A stretch of 64,000 bases of DNA, taken from NCBI RefSeq assembly GCF_008831285.2, contig NC_045148.1:1180001-1244000 (forward strand), given 5' to 3'. The stretch comes from Nymphaea colorata (lineage: Eukaryota > Streptophyta > Magnoliopsida > Nymphaeales > Nymphaeaceae). A program made the translations under genes and the position numbers. This document shows, piece after piece, positions 39,738 to 52,574 of the stretch. The notes under the pieces are model-generated. The model was not told where the DNA came from and did no database searches. It saw only the letters and a list, made by a program, of their open reading frames with translations. Position 1 is the stretch's first letter; the number at the start of each line of letters is the position of its first letter.

Positions 39738-40694
39738 ATGAAGAAGTGCCGAACGCAAGGTGTTAAAGAGTGGTGGCGAATAAAGATTTGGAATAGCTCA
39801 GCACCAGCTAAGAGCTGCTGGCACACTTACATAGCTTGTGAAGGCAGGTTACCCACTCTTGATCGACTACAAAAGGCTGGCATCCAACTTGTCAATCGTT
39901 GTTTCCTGTGCTTTTGTGTCGAGGAGACTGATGGGCATGCCTTAATTCATTGTAAAACTGCCAAGGAAGTTTGGAGATATGTTGCTGCAAAGTTTGGTAG
40001 AGTGAAGTTTTCTCAAGGAGAGATTGTAGCTGAACTCAAAAGATAGCTACAAGTTAGAATTTTGGAGAAGTGGAGGCGCCAGTGCTATTTCTTAATTGTT
40101 TGCTAAAACTTGTGGCGTCTTAGAAACACATGTTTCCACGACAGTGTCCAACCTCGGATCAGTAGTTTCAGAAGAGAAGTTTGGAGGAATTGTATGGATA
40201 GTTTTTCCTCCGTTAAATGGTCGCCTAAGGCAGAACTTAAACTGAAAATTTGACTGGAAACCGGGCTTTACAGTGTTGACACTATTGTTTCAGATAGGAG
40301 TGGTATATTAATTAATATTGTGAGAGCAAATACCAGATGCGAGCCGAAAATAGCTGGCCTAAGTTATGCAGTTAATGGGCTTATGGGCTGTGTAGTGATT
40401 ATTAAGGATGGGGGCAGGATCCATGAGGGAGAAATGAAGGTTTTGGAGCGCATCCTCAGATTTCATAAGGAATATGGTGGAGATTACTTTATAGTCTCCC
40501 CAACTAAAGATTGGGTGAGGAAAACACATCAAACACTTGAAGGAAGAAGGATAGATGCAGGCTGGTCTGGGTTCCTTGGTGAGTTTCAAGAAAGGATATT
40601 TGTAAAACAGAGAGAAGTCAGAGTTGACCTAGGTCAGTTAATCATGGAGCATGCTTATAATACTCATGAATACTTTGCTGAATTCAATGTATAG
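39738..40694 (+). pseudogene. LINE (non-LTR retrotransposon) remnant: zf-RVT plus RNase H-like tail
   Basis: The frame 39738-40046 holds a reverse-transcriptase zinc-binding domain: IWNSSAPAKSCWHTYIA, then LPTLDRLQKAGI, a CFLC pair, and HALIHCKTAKEVW as the third part of the site. This is the domain that follows the RT core in plant LINEs. The same reading frame continues past stop codons (first at 40044) through a linker with NLWRLRNTCFHD. It then opens again at 40320-40694, where GCVVIIKDGGRIHEGEM and a C-terminal REVRVDLGQLIMEHAYN resemble a decayed RNase H domain. No RT core was recognised upstream. The in-frame stops make this a dead copy. The RNase H call is less sure than zf-RVT. Confidence 0.7.
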
Positions 40695-42125
40695 ACGTAG
40701 CTTTTATGCTATGTATCATTTTAATTTTTTTTGGTGAAGGGTTGAGTCAATCCTTTGTTTTTGTCTAGTGTTAAGGTCCGTATTGGCCCTTCTCTTGTAT
40801 ATATCAATTTTGTTGGAATTAAGGTAAGGGGCCTAACCCCCCAGCAAGCTTTTCACTTCCATTTTTTTAAAAAGAGGGTGATACCTTGTTCCCAATCGGA
40901 GGATATTCATGCATGCAAACGCAGAACGGATGGCCCCGAAGGATGAGCTTTGCTGCTCCGTCGGATCTGCGGAACAGCAGGGAACGCACACTTGAGTTCG
41001 CTCGTGGCCCTCATGATAGAACGCGAGAACAGAACGTTCCACTTCTGGCGTTCTCGGGAGAACCTCAACTAGCATAAAAATTGCCCGTACTCTTACAAAG
41101 ATGCCCAGCTGGTCTTTTATCTTCATTCATTTGTGCTCACATCTTTCACTATATCTAATAATGTTGGTACCTATTAAATTATATGTAAATTGCCAGATTA
41201 TTTTTTAATCATTTAAACTAGGCAGCTGAAATTTCTATTTGCAAGTTACCAGCATGTATTTACAAAGTTAAGTGGCTTAATTTTGACCAAGCGTCTGATA
41301 AATTTACTAAAAAAGGTTCTTTAGGAACTTAGCTTTCGATTGAAATTTTTTAAAAAGTGAAATTACTCAACAGTCCCTATTTGAAAGCAAGAGGTTGAGT
41401 TCGAATTTTTTTGGCAGAAAGTTGAGCCCTGTAATATTGCTCTATCGGAAAAGGAAGAAAAGGTTGACGTCCCATTTAGATTCGCATGGGCGTCGTTGCT
41501 TACGCAATTCAAATCCAGAGTGTACCACTTTTTCTAAAAGCATATAAATTAAACTGAAGTCCATTGTTCAAAATATGAACACACACAATGAAAAATTTGC
41601 AAGTTCCCTAAGTTAATTTGGCAACTTTAATATGAAAGGGTGGCAGTTTTAATATACGTTATTGTGCACCAAAAATTGTGCATATGAGTGTACAATGACC
41701 AAAATACCTTCATTAAAATAAAAAGAGATTGCAAAAATGTAAAAAAGAAAGTCTGTGTCCACAGACGTTTACATGCAACTCAATCTCCTAACCGTTGTTT
41801 TTAAAAATCCAACGGTCTGAATATGGCAAATGGGCATTGATTTTAAGCAAGAATTACAATCTTGTATATATATATATAGTGGGAGGAGAGAGCAAATTGA
41901 GTAAAATTGATTTTGATTAGTTGATTTGTATATCAGTGATCAATCCTCACCTTCGGAAGGATTTTCTTAATACATACTGGGGACCTTTTAGCACATCTTA
42001 CTCGTCTTATGACATCTGGGCTTACTTATATATATGTATTTGTCTAGCAAGTGTACATTGAACGAAGAGCATCGGGTTATAACAATTATATAGTGGGCAG
42101 GGAGGGAACGAGGGTGGCGAGTGAC

Positions 42126-43375
42126 CTAAAGAGTGACCCAGGCTTTGCCGCCTCTTGAAAATTTCTTGAGCCTCCCAAAGAACATGACGACTATGATGAT
42201 GGCCTTGCCCTTCCAGCTCCATCTCCCGGAGAAGCTGGCCCAGGAGTCTGTGCAGGGAAGGTTTGTGATCTTCTGCAGCCGTTGGCAGCTGTAGCCCGTC
42301 GTCAGCCCCACATTGCCATAGGCACTGCACCACAATGAAGCCAAATTAATACAAAATTTCAAGTTCATGCAGATCAGAAGATGTAAGGCAACTGCAGAAA
42401 TTGAGGGACTTGATAAATTTGTTTATACATTTAATGATCCATAGAAAAAAATTCCTGGGCTCGGCCCCTGCTCCCACCTTCTTTATAGCCACTAATATAT
42501 ATGTTGCTTTTTAAGGAAAACAAATGCCAGGAAATAATAGGCAACATTTCTTCGTTGGTCAAGTGGGCAGTGATGTCATTGCATCTGTATTCATGGGCTT
42601 GATTTCCAATCGAAAATAAAGGGTTATAGAATCAATTCCACCTTTAAGTCAGACACGAATATGAGTTTTCAAATGGATGTGCCAACAAGAATTTTTCCAC
42701 TGCCCTAGCTTTAGCACCTTCCAAGTTGAAGGAAGACAAGAGTTGAATGCTATGTATGCTGCTATGTTCAAAAGAAAAAAATATCTAGATGGGTATCATA
42801 TATGCATATTTCTTTTTCCCGTACACATGATCACGCATTGTTTGCCTCGAGAATATGAGAACTAAAAAAATGTGAGACTTCATGAGAGCCACCAGTTTGA
42901 TAGGACTGACAAAGTGAGTACTGTTGGATGAAACTGATTGAACATGAACCCACTCTAGTCCTCGAGGGCGCTCAAAATTTCTAGTTGTATTAGTTATAGT
43001 CGTGAATATGCAGTACCTAAAACGTATGTATTTTTGTTTGGAAAATATTTGTTCATCAATATACATCTCAGAGGGACCTCACTATCACAGATGCATCCAC
43101 AATGTCTGGTGAGATTCTCGGGAGATAACTGTACATGGTGCTTCTTCGCTAAGAGATGTAGCAGGAGAATGTTGTTTCCTTCAATGCGCGAACTTGGAAT
43201 TATAGTAGTCAATTACTCTGCACACATAAACCAATTTGAATACATCCCCATGCCTAACTTTCTGCTTTTCCTGCAGCATATCTAAAGTTTTGACTTTTGA
43301 CTCGGTGAAATTAAACTAAACTTCACTTTGGTTTTTGATGCAGATCAATATCTTACTTTTGATTTTTCACATGGC

Positions 43376-43411
<36 letters not shown>

Positions 43412-46400
43412 TTCGTAAAATATGCTAATAAGTAAGGAAAGACATTATACAAAATGGTTGTGAGACATCTAAATTAATGTTTTATAATCTGAGGTTATAC
43501 CATTCAAGACCATCAATATACGGCTGATAATCAGTTCAGATAATTCTTACGTTTGTCTAATTCATATATTTTTATCAAATTCTATATCGATAACGAAATC
43601 ATAGACCAAGAAGATACGAATATTATGCCATGGATGCTTTAGAAAGTAAAGATTTTACGTCTGAAATCATCATTAAAAAAGTAAAAATTTCAGTAATGTA
43701 ACGAAAGAAGAAAAGGCTGGGAAGTGACGTCGAGTAAATGAAGAGATGGACGGAAGGTCGACACTGTGGTCGCTCTCACCTTGCAACTTCGAAAGCGATT
43801 GTCAGGGCGTTGAAGTTGAGGGGGTCTTCCCTGAGGTGGCGCCGCTCCGTGAGGCAGATCAACACCACGAATATCACCAGGTAAGCGGCCTGTGGCAGCA
43901 GCAGATACTTCCTCAACCGCCCTCCAACTGATCCCTTCTTCATCTCCTCCTTTTCCACGCTACTGCGGCCACTGCTGCCGCAATTTTCGTCCCCATTTTC
44001 CGGCCTAGCCATTTTTAACGGCAATAAAAACGTATAGGGAGGAAGGAACCTGCAACATTCATCCGACTATCAAGATAAACGTCTCAGCAGTTGCTTTTCA
44101 GTTGAAGTGAATAAAGGTAAGGCCTGCTTTATCAACACCCGGCAGAATAAACTTTGCTCCTAAAAATACATGAGCCTCCTACATGGGAAAAAGCGCACCT
44201 AGCTGAGAGACTTTATTGCCCTTGAAAGGTCCTCTGTCTGCCGCTCCCCTAACAAGGGCAGGGCCAGACTTTTGCTTTTCTTATAAGGGCTGAAAATTTT
44301 CATGGAAACATCTGAAAATTTTTCACTGGGGTCAAATATATTGTCCAAAAATTTCTCCAATGACTTAATTAAAATTTTTAAAAATGTTAACTTTTATCTT
44401 AAAAATCTCACCAAAGTTATATGTCAGAATCAAACTAAAGGTTTATAGCCAGCTTACCCAACCAGCTACGTTAACCCATGATGAGGCTGAGGCTAAAAAG
44501 GAAATTTATAGTTAAATTTCAATGACAAAAGAAATCGGCCGAGGGGATACTCTTCCTTGAAGTAATGGTCAACCAGCCTAGAGATGATATCATTCACAAG
44601 TGGGTTCATTGTTAAAAATTTTTGTACTTAAAGAAAATTTATATTTATGATGTAGACAAACTTGTATATAATATTTCCTTCTTTCTTCAAATTCCTTTTT
44701 GTATTCAAATATGAAATAAATAACACTTTATATTACGAACTTGGTATAGTTTTTCTCGTGCTATAAAAGAGAGGTTACCAATATACATGTTGAAGCATAG
44801 CGAAAGGGTCACCTTGATGCATAAATGCATGTTTGGCACCTTAAGGGACGTGGGAAGACCTTCTAATTCTTAAAACAAAAATGTTGCCAATAACACAAGT
44901 AGGACACGTTCAGATTCCTTAACAATAAAAAAAGAGAAAGATCATAATTATGTATCTAATCGAGTTTGATGGATGTTTGTATATCACAGAAAGCATGAAT
45001 CGAGTTTAATTAATAGAAGTTTCAGTGTAACCATCCCATGCAAAAGGCTCTTAACCTCGAAATGAAAATGAAAAGAATGGGGATATAATACTCTGGTGGA
45101 GTACCCAAGTGCCTGTCATTTTAAAGCGACGTAGGACTTGATTCTTAAGAACTCAACCAGGCAGGCCATATCCATCTACGTGCATAATTCGCTTCAAAGC
45201 ACTTGCTAATACAAGATTCTATATGGATATAAAAGCTTATGTTAGATCTTAATTGTACAAACGCACTCCCAAGACGCGTCGGTACCACGGTACCACGGAC
45301 GTCATACGACTGGAACAAAGAGAGCCATGGCATCTTCTTTCATGGCAAACAAAAAGCTTCCCCTTAATCTGCAACTGTCTTTGGTGAAAGCAAGCATATT
45401 CCTCAAGAATTAAGTATTCAAAGTGAATATAGCTCTTTTCCTTTTGATTCAAACTTGTCCAAGACGGAATGCAAAAGAGCAACCGCGCTTCCCACACGGA
45501 TTCAACTAGTGAAGAACCAAACTCTAGAAAAGAAATCTTGCAGTTTGTTAGCCTAAAGTGGTGGGAATTTTTCAAGCATACACCAAACTTTTCGATTTGT
45601 TCATTATCACACCACAGTTTTGCATCACAAGTTGGTAAAAGACCGCCATGTTTGTTATGGACAAAGTTTGGACAAAACTTCGTTAAAATGTTCAATCGAT
45701 CCACCAGGAACTGAAAGAGCCCGACCAGAAAAAAAAAAAAGAAAAAAAAAAAAGTAACCAAACAGATGCTTACATGAACCTTAGATTGATAACTTCTTTA
45801 GATCAATTCCAATGCTAATCTAAGTCGACCAACTTAGTGGATTAGGCAAGCAGCTTGGTATAAGGCCAGTCCCTAGTTCGATTCCCATGTGTCGAACCCA
45901 TGCATAAGCCTAACTGAGTAGGTGTTTGAAAATTTTTGGTAGGTACTGCTTGAAAATTTTTCTCAAAATTCAAATACTTGCTTGAAAAATTTTGTCAAAA
46001 TTCAAATGCTTTCCTTTATAATGTAATCTCTGCTCTTACATCATACTCCAAGACAAGCCACACGTTTTGTGTTTGTAACACCTGAACACTTGTGTAAGGG
46101 CCATCAGTGTGGGCAGTGTTAATTTGTAACAAGTTAGTCTTAGTGAACCTAACTGGGCCGACCGAAATTTGAACACTTTGTACCTATTAATAGCAAAGAA
46201 GCTCTTTTTAGAATATCCCTAAAAATGAAGGTTTAAAGTGAAAACTTGTCTTTAAGCAGCATGTTCGGGGATTAAATTTTAAAAAAATTGTTGCTAAACA
46301 CAGTTAATAAATTGGCATTACCCATCACCTATAGTATGGTGAAGGTTTGGTGGTTTCAACCCTAATTTATGGTCCTTTCAGGGACTAATTTTTTAATTTT

Positions 46401-47867
46401 AGCTATCTAGTAACTAGCATGTATATATATATATATATATGCACGTGTTCTTTCCTACGTGTTTATTTATAGGAACGATTGTACTACAACTTTGTAGGAA
46501 GCGCGAAGCTAAATAAGTATAATGATATGTACTGAGTTTTAAAATTTTCCTATTTGGATAAAAATTACACAAAACGTTGACACTGTAACAATATTTTCCT
46601 AACTTAATTTCTCAAACAATCATACAGGTATAAAAATAATCAGTCTCTAGCTAGAATGGTTGCGAGCTAAATAACTATTTGTGTTCTTTCGTTCGTCAAT
46701 TTCTTCACTAGGGTCAATTAATTATGAATGATGCAGAGAAGAAGCAGTAATTAGTAAGCGATTAACTCACATCATAACTAGGTACACCACCAAAAGCGCA
46801 GCCGAGAAGCCGGAAAGATCGAACGCCATCTCGCCGGCATGCCGTGCATTAACCGACTGGAAGAGCCCAGCCACCAGCTTCTGGTACACAGTCAGCCCTG
46901 CTCCTGATCCCCACTGCAAGAGGCCAAACATGACGAACTGCACCACCGTGAACCCGACATTCGAGAGGGTGATGTATGCAGAGGTCTTCCAGTGGAAGAA
47001 ATGGCCGTAGCCAAGCTCATGGCCTCTCTTCCACAGGAACTCGTACTCTTGTCTTCGACTCCATTTCTGAAATGCCCATATCATGAGACTCAGGCACGCC
47101 GGAAACAGAGTGTTCCCCACCAGAATCTGACCCGTCACCATGAGCAAGAAGCCAGAGTTTCGAATGAAGACTATCATGTTCTCATTGTTAGGAAGGAACC
47201 CGCAGTTCACGAAAGAAGAGACCGCGGTGAAGACGGAGAACGTCGCCATGCTGAGACCTTTCCTTTGAAGCACGTCTTTGGCACTGGGGATCGTTCTAAA
47301 GTAGGCCAGCACAGTCAGGGAACCGAAGATGCAAACGAAAACATGGAAGCCCAAGGCAACACGTGCTAGCAGCCTCGTCGACCTTAACTTCAAGTCCTCG
47401 TGATCTCCATTCACAGCATTTGATTCTAACGCATGTCCGGCCAATTCGACGTCGGCGTCCCGGCGCTCGCGGTCGTTGAAGTCCACCGTCTCGAACAGCA
47501 GGGTAAGAGCAGAGATGAAGACTTCGCCACCCACGAACATAAGGAAGATGAGGACCACGAACTGGGAATCCGAGAGGTCCTCCAAGTTAATGGAGGCCAA
47601 GCTGGAAGCTGTGTGGGCGGAGACGGACATGAAGAAGAGGTCGGCGTTAGCGATCCTGGTGCCACCGGCGGGCTTCTCCTTCTCTAGGGCCAGCAGGGCG
47701 ATGAAGCCCACTATGGAGAAGAACATGAAGTAGAGAAGCTCGAGCCAGAACTGATGTAAGCGCCAAAGTGTGGCCCTGTAGGACCGCTTGAAGAACTTAC
47801 TGGTTCTTCTGTGCAACCCGCAGTAATACCATGAGAGGAAGTCCACCACATGAACAACTCCTCCCAT
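42126..47867 (-). CDS. HKT1: Class I HKT cation (Na+) transporter, three exons, copy 2
   Basis: This is a second full HKT gene of the same membrane transporter family. Exons are 46771-47867, 43780-44049 and 42126-42324, with phase-2 GT-AG introns at the same protein positions as copy 1, giving 521 residues, a normal family length. Pore loop A is [19 protein letters not shown] (81-99, filter Ser89). Loop B is [18 protein letters not shown] (Gly223). Loop C is [15 protein letters not shown] (Gly345). Loop D is [14 protein letters not shown] (456-469). The pattern is S-G-G-G, as in class I. The linker after unit A is shorter and lacks the Ala/Thr runs of copy 1, and exon 2 is longer, with a charged [12 protein letters not shown] insert. 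The ATG at 47867 is followed directly by the basic/aromatic stretch ahead of TM1, which is a natural start. The 5' end of this gene and its upstream DNA are duplicated at 59.6-64 kb. Confidence 0.94.
42325..43779 (-). other. Second intron of HKT copy 2 (1.5 kb)
   Basis: The donor is AG|GTGAGA and the acceptor GGTGCAG|T. It holds an (AT)n(TG)n microsatellite at about 43376-43411. No coding signal. Confidence 0.85.
44050..46770 (-). other. First intron of HKT copy 2 (2.7 kb)
   Basis: The donor is AT|GTGAGT and the acceptor TTGCAG|G. It contains a plus-strand A-rich tract at about 45729-45755 at the end of a non-repetitive block, a TRNA-like patch near 45835-45895 and an (AT)n at about 46421-46440. 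The 170-codon minus-strand frame over 45249-45761 shows no family that I recognise. Confidence 0.8.
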
Positions 47868-50800
47868 GGTTGGAAAAGAGAAGACAGAGGGTTGCTTACG
47901 GGGAATGGGGAGAGAAGCAATGGGCCAATTTAAAGAAGGGAAGGGGAGCGTCCAAGTGGGTAACTGTGAATCTGGTGCGGGTCGCCAAGTGCTGGACTTG
48001 GGTAAGTGGATCAGAGAAACAACTAAAGAAGAAGAAAATTATTAAGGCAAGTGGAAGAAAATTTGAGGGCGACTCGCTTGGGGAATGAAAAGATTTCGTG
48101 GAGCCCTCTTGAATATCTCTACCGCAGAAGTCGTTTTTCAGGATAGGAGAGTTGACGGCAAAGATGGATTAGTGATCGCGCTTAATTAATTGGCGATGGA
48201 GATAATATCTATCAATCGCCGACTCTGATGGCGGTGTATGAATGCCATCTGATCGATTCATGACCACTGATCTAATCGATCTACACTTGGCCGTCGCGCA
48301 TATATGAACAGGAAGAAGGCTTGAAGATCGGATTGAAAATCTGAACCTAGTTATATGCATGGTGCATGATTTTTTGTGGCCAAGTAACTAAAATAAAAAA
48401 ATTATAAACATGAAACTAAAAATAAATAAGTAAAAAAATTATAAAAAACTTTTCTTAATAAATTGCTAAAATGTCTTTCCTTCTTGCTCCGCAATTTTCT
48501 CTCGTTTCAGCCTGGAATACAGAGAAGTTGAAAGGCTTCAAGCAAGTTGAAGAGGATTGAATTCCGAGAGAGTTCTCTACCAACGAATAAAATGATTATG
48601 CTGATGCTATTACACGTTAACAGGGGCTGCGCGTGAGAGAGAGAAGAGGTGACATACTTTCCGAGAAAGAAAGAGATAGGCCGATTGATTGTGACATATT
48701 CATGGAATGCACTCCATGAGTACCTAGAAGGACAAAAGTTTATATACGTATACAGGATTTGTGTATTTTTCCTCTTGGTTTGGAATAGAGAAATCTTTCA
48801 GCCCCTCAACAAGCCGCTCTCAAGTCGTATCAGTAATGTATAGTTATAATTTCTGTCAATCATCACGCTTTATATGTAGTCAACCGATATGATAGATGAG
48901 ATTCGAGAGAGAAATAAACTATGGGAGTTCAGATTTTGTAGGACTGCCTCTCATTGAAAGAGTGGCAGATGAAAGAAAAAAAGAACGATTACGAAAACAA
49001 TTTAATTTGATATCACACCATGGACCCTAGATAATGGTCCGTATGATTCACATATTTTTTCATTTCATACATTCTAGACCATATATATATATATATATAT
49101 ATATATAATTCATAGTCACAAAAAACACGTTATTTTCAGAAAAACATGAAAAAACACGGGAAAATAAAATGTCATTTAAAACTGAAAAACACATTTTTTG
49201 AAAAAAACATGTAAAAACGAAAAAACACATTTTAACACATTGTTTTTGTATTCTTTTAATGTCAAACAGTTTTTTTATTTTTTATTTGTTGCAAATCTAG
49301 CTAGTGCGAGGAAGGATGCAAAAAGGAAACCTCTTAAAAGTGGTGGTAATACTTGATCAACGCGAGTGAACTGTGTTTTTTCAGCCAAAGTTATTTCTTC
49401 AGAAGTTTAAAGTACCCTTTAAAGGACACATGAGATTTCATTTACGAAAATTCATTTGTTAATACAATCTAAAATTCATTTGCGTTGGTGAGTATCTATA
49501 TTCGCTTCACTTCACAAAAACTTAAACAAAAATACAAGTCATAGAATGCAATATCACCTTTCATGTTTCTGTTATATCCAATTGTTATAGGTTCGTATAT
49601 ACAAAAAACCAACAATATGTCCATTCTTAGTACTCTTTGGCATAGTGGTCACGTACATTTTTGTAAAAAGTAACTAAAATCTTAGAATATTGTTGCTGGC
49701 TAGGCCTCCAACGTGGGATATGGAACTCTTGTCAATGGTTGATGGGGTTGTTTAGCAATTGGAACAGTTATATATAATTTTATGTATATGTACCAAAGAT
49801 AGGGTATATTAATATAGCATTTCATAAATCTACCTCAGTTTTGAGGGCTGATATATAAAACACTATGTTAATGTTTCCATAGCCAAAAAACTTCTAATGG
49901 GAACAGTAAAAAAAGTGTTCGATGGATCTCATCTAAAGTTAGAAGCAGATTCATGAAACGTTATGTTACAATCTTGAGTGTAGATTTATGAAACAATTTG
50001 TTACTGTTTCTATTACCAAACCATTCTTTAGGATTTAGGTCATCCCATGCATTCTTAAGGATAAGATTTCCATGTGTGCTTTTCTGATAACAATAACCAC
50101 AATTATATGATCTTTGAATCATAAAGCCTAGAAAACAACGATAATCTTAAATTCTTTGTTTCTCTCTCTCTCTTCTCCCCCAGTGCACATGTTTGTGTGT
50201 GTGCGTAGGTATGCTTGCGTTGGTGTTTGTGAAAGGCATCGTAAGATAAAGTACCAAGCTAATTAAGTGTGTGGTACAAGGGAAACCACTTTATTTGGTC
50301 GTGTTAGCATATTGCATCGGGTTTGAGTTTCCATGCACACAGCAAATCGTACGCCAAAAGAAGAAAGGAGATATTTTTGAAATTGTTAGAAAAGAAATGT
50401 TTCTTTGAGTATTTTCGCTTTTTTCAATTTTTTTTTTGGTCTCTACGCAAATTTACTTCTTTTCATAAAAAAGAAGCATGTTTGTTAGTAACCATATGGG
50501 GCACGGAATTTTATGTACCAACCCATATAACCAGGTTTGTATGACATCGTCTTTTAGTTTAGTGTAACAAGTTCTCAAATGAACCTCATATTCGTTTATT
50601 AACTGTGGAAGCAATTATACATTAGACAGAATCTATAGAGGGCCAGATGCCATTGATGGGTTGTCCTCTGTATATATTTTGGTAAGGGACACATATAAGT
50701 GGACTACATATGCATTCATATGGTTAACCTTTAAACAATAATTTAAAACACCACAAGCTCAAATGGTCACATCCCCTCATGATACCATTGACAGGAACAA

Positions 50801-51519
50801 CACATGCACATATAAAGATTGCCTCATCGGTTTAACCAAGTGAACCAAATATAAGGTCGATCGATATCAATTCCTAGAAGATGGGATGGTGAAGATTAAG
50901 TTTTTGAATATAAAATCCAAGACAATTTTTTCAAGAGTTCAAAATACTCATTAAAAGAAGAGAAACATGAAAAAAAAGGAAACAAATGAGTTTCTTGGCT
51001 TCCATAATTACAACTTATTCTTTAACCATCTGATTCCATCAAAATCGAGGCATAAATGGTTCCCCTCAAGTCTGGTATATAAGGTGTGAGATTTATTATT
51101 TTATCAAAAATTCTATATCAAATTAGGGAGGTTGTAGATAACACTTAACCAAAATAAAGAAGAAATAAAATTATAAAAGTTCAGATGATTCGAGAAGTAG
51201 AAACCTTTATGTTAAATAACAAATTTCTTGATTACTTCCAAGTAGGCAACTGAAGTAAGCACGTCAACGTTTTCATTTCTCTTCTTCTTCCTCCTCATTT
51301 TTCTTCCTCTGAGATCGACCAGAAGAACCTGTCCACACCTAACCACCCTCACCATATAATACAACAGCACGGTCCACATGGGTAATTGAATTAGTCCCTG
51401 GAGGTCCCTCGATCCCCTGAGGAGAACACGACCCAGCTTTGACTGCAGCTATGGGATTAATTTCTAGGGCCTGGCATGCCTTCAACTCGGTGAGTATTGC
51501 ACACTAATTCAGTCATTGG

Positions 51520-51866
51520 TGGGCTGCACAAGAGTTGAGCTTGGCTCGAGTCTAGTTCCACAGATTTCAAAGGTCGAGCTCGATCCATTTAACTCGCTTA
51601 ATTCGTTTAACTCGTTTTTGTTAACTTGTGTCGCTTCTTCTTGCTCGCTTAACTCATCAACTAATGTAACTCAATAGCTAGTTTAATCTATTCAACTATG
51701 ACAAATCAGTTTTACATAGTCGAGCTAAGCCAACTTTAAACGAGTCAAGTTCGAGAGTCAAGGTTTACAACACTAACTCGACTCATTTAATGTTTCAACT
51801 AGAGTTGAGTTTTTTCGAGCAAGTTTACATCAAACTCGAGTTGGCTCAACTCATTGTGCAGCCCTA
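51520..51866. mobile_element. hAT-like MITE, GGGCTGCACAA terminal repeats, arm A only
   Basis: It starts TGGGCTGCACAAGAG and ends CATTGTGCAGCCCTA, an 11-bp inverted pair. The flanks AGTCATTGG and AGTAAGTGG look like a diverged 8-9 bp target duplication. The interior repeats TTAACTCG/CGAGTT words. The duplicated arm B keeps a single uninterrupted AGTCATTGG at 63227, an empty site. Confidence 0.75.
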
Positions 51867-52177
51867 GTAAGTGGGCGGAAAAGTCTGCACATTTTTTGGT
51901 CTATGTCCTCATCTATCAAGCTGTTTTCATCGGAGCGTGTAGGGTGACGAACGACGAAATGGGTCGACCTGCCGTGCGACTGCACCGGCTGGGCACTCTA
52001 AACTGGGCTAAAAAAATGAAGCATGCTTTTATCCTAATTCATGTTTAATGAAGGTGTTATGTGATGATGCACTTCCCGGGTTTGCATTGAAGAACAAAAA
52101 GTCAGATACTTGTTCCGTACACGCTAATGCCTACAAGTGGATACCATAAAATCAACTCATGCCTCTTTAAGTAGAAG

Positions 52178-52574
52178 TAGGGATGTCAATATACCTGATT
52201 TGGATTGGACGTTCGATTAAACCTTTCTTAAAAAGTCGGATATGAAAAACAAAATTAATATCTGATTGAGAAATCATATCAGATTCAAATTTAAGAAATG
52301 ACATTTGATTGGATTTGGATTCGATATACATAAATATCTGATTGGATTTGGATATGGGTTCAGTTCGAATGGAATTTATTTTTAAACAAAGATCATATAT
52401 CTAATTCTCTTAAATTTTCAAAATTGGTCAAATTTGGATTCAAATTGGAACACAAATGTAAAAATCAAATTTGAGCTTTGGATATACATGACTTTTCTTT
52501 CTTTGTGTGAATATATAAAAAATGGATACGGTTGAAGGTATATCCACTTCAAATTCAATCCATTAATATCCCTA
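52178..52574. mobile_element. TIR element of the TAGGGATGTCAA family, arm A only
   Basis: It starts TAGGGATGTCAATATACC and ends CATTAATATCCCTA. The 397-bp body has the same GGATTTGGATTCGATAT-type words as the other copies. In the partner arm, the sequence around 63670-63700 runs on without it. Confidence 0.7.

Noticed and set aside
45249-45761. 170-codon minus-strand open frame in HKT copy 2 intron 1
   Set aside because: It starts in a poly(T) run giving a Phe run and includes a short GGTACCAC repeat. No family was recognised; the block is reported only as a possible retro-insert.
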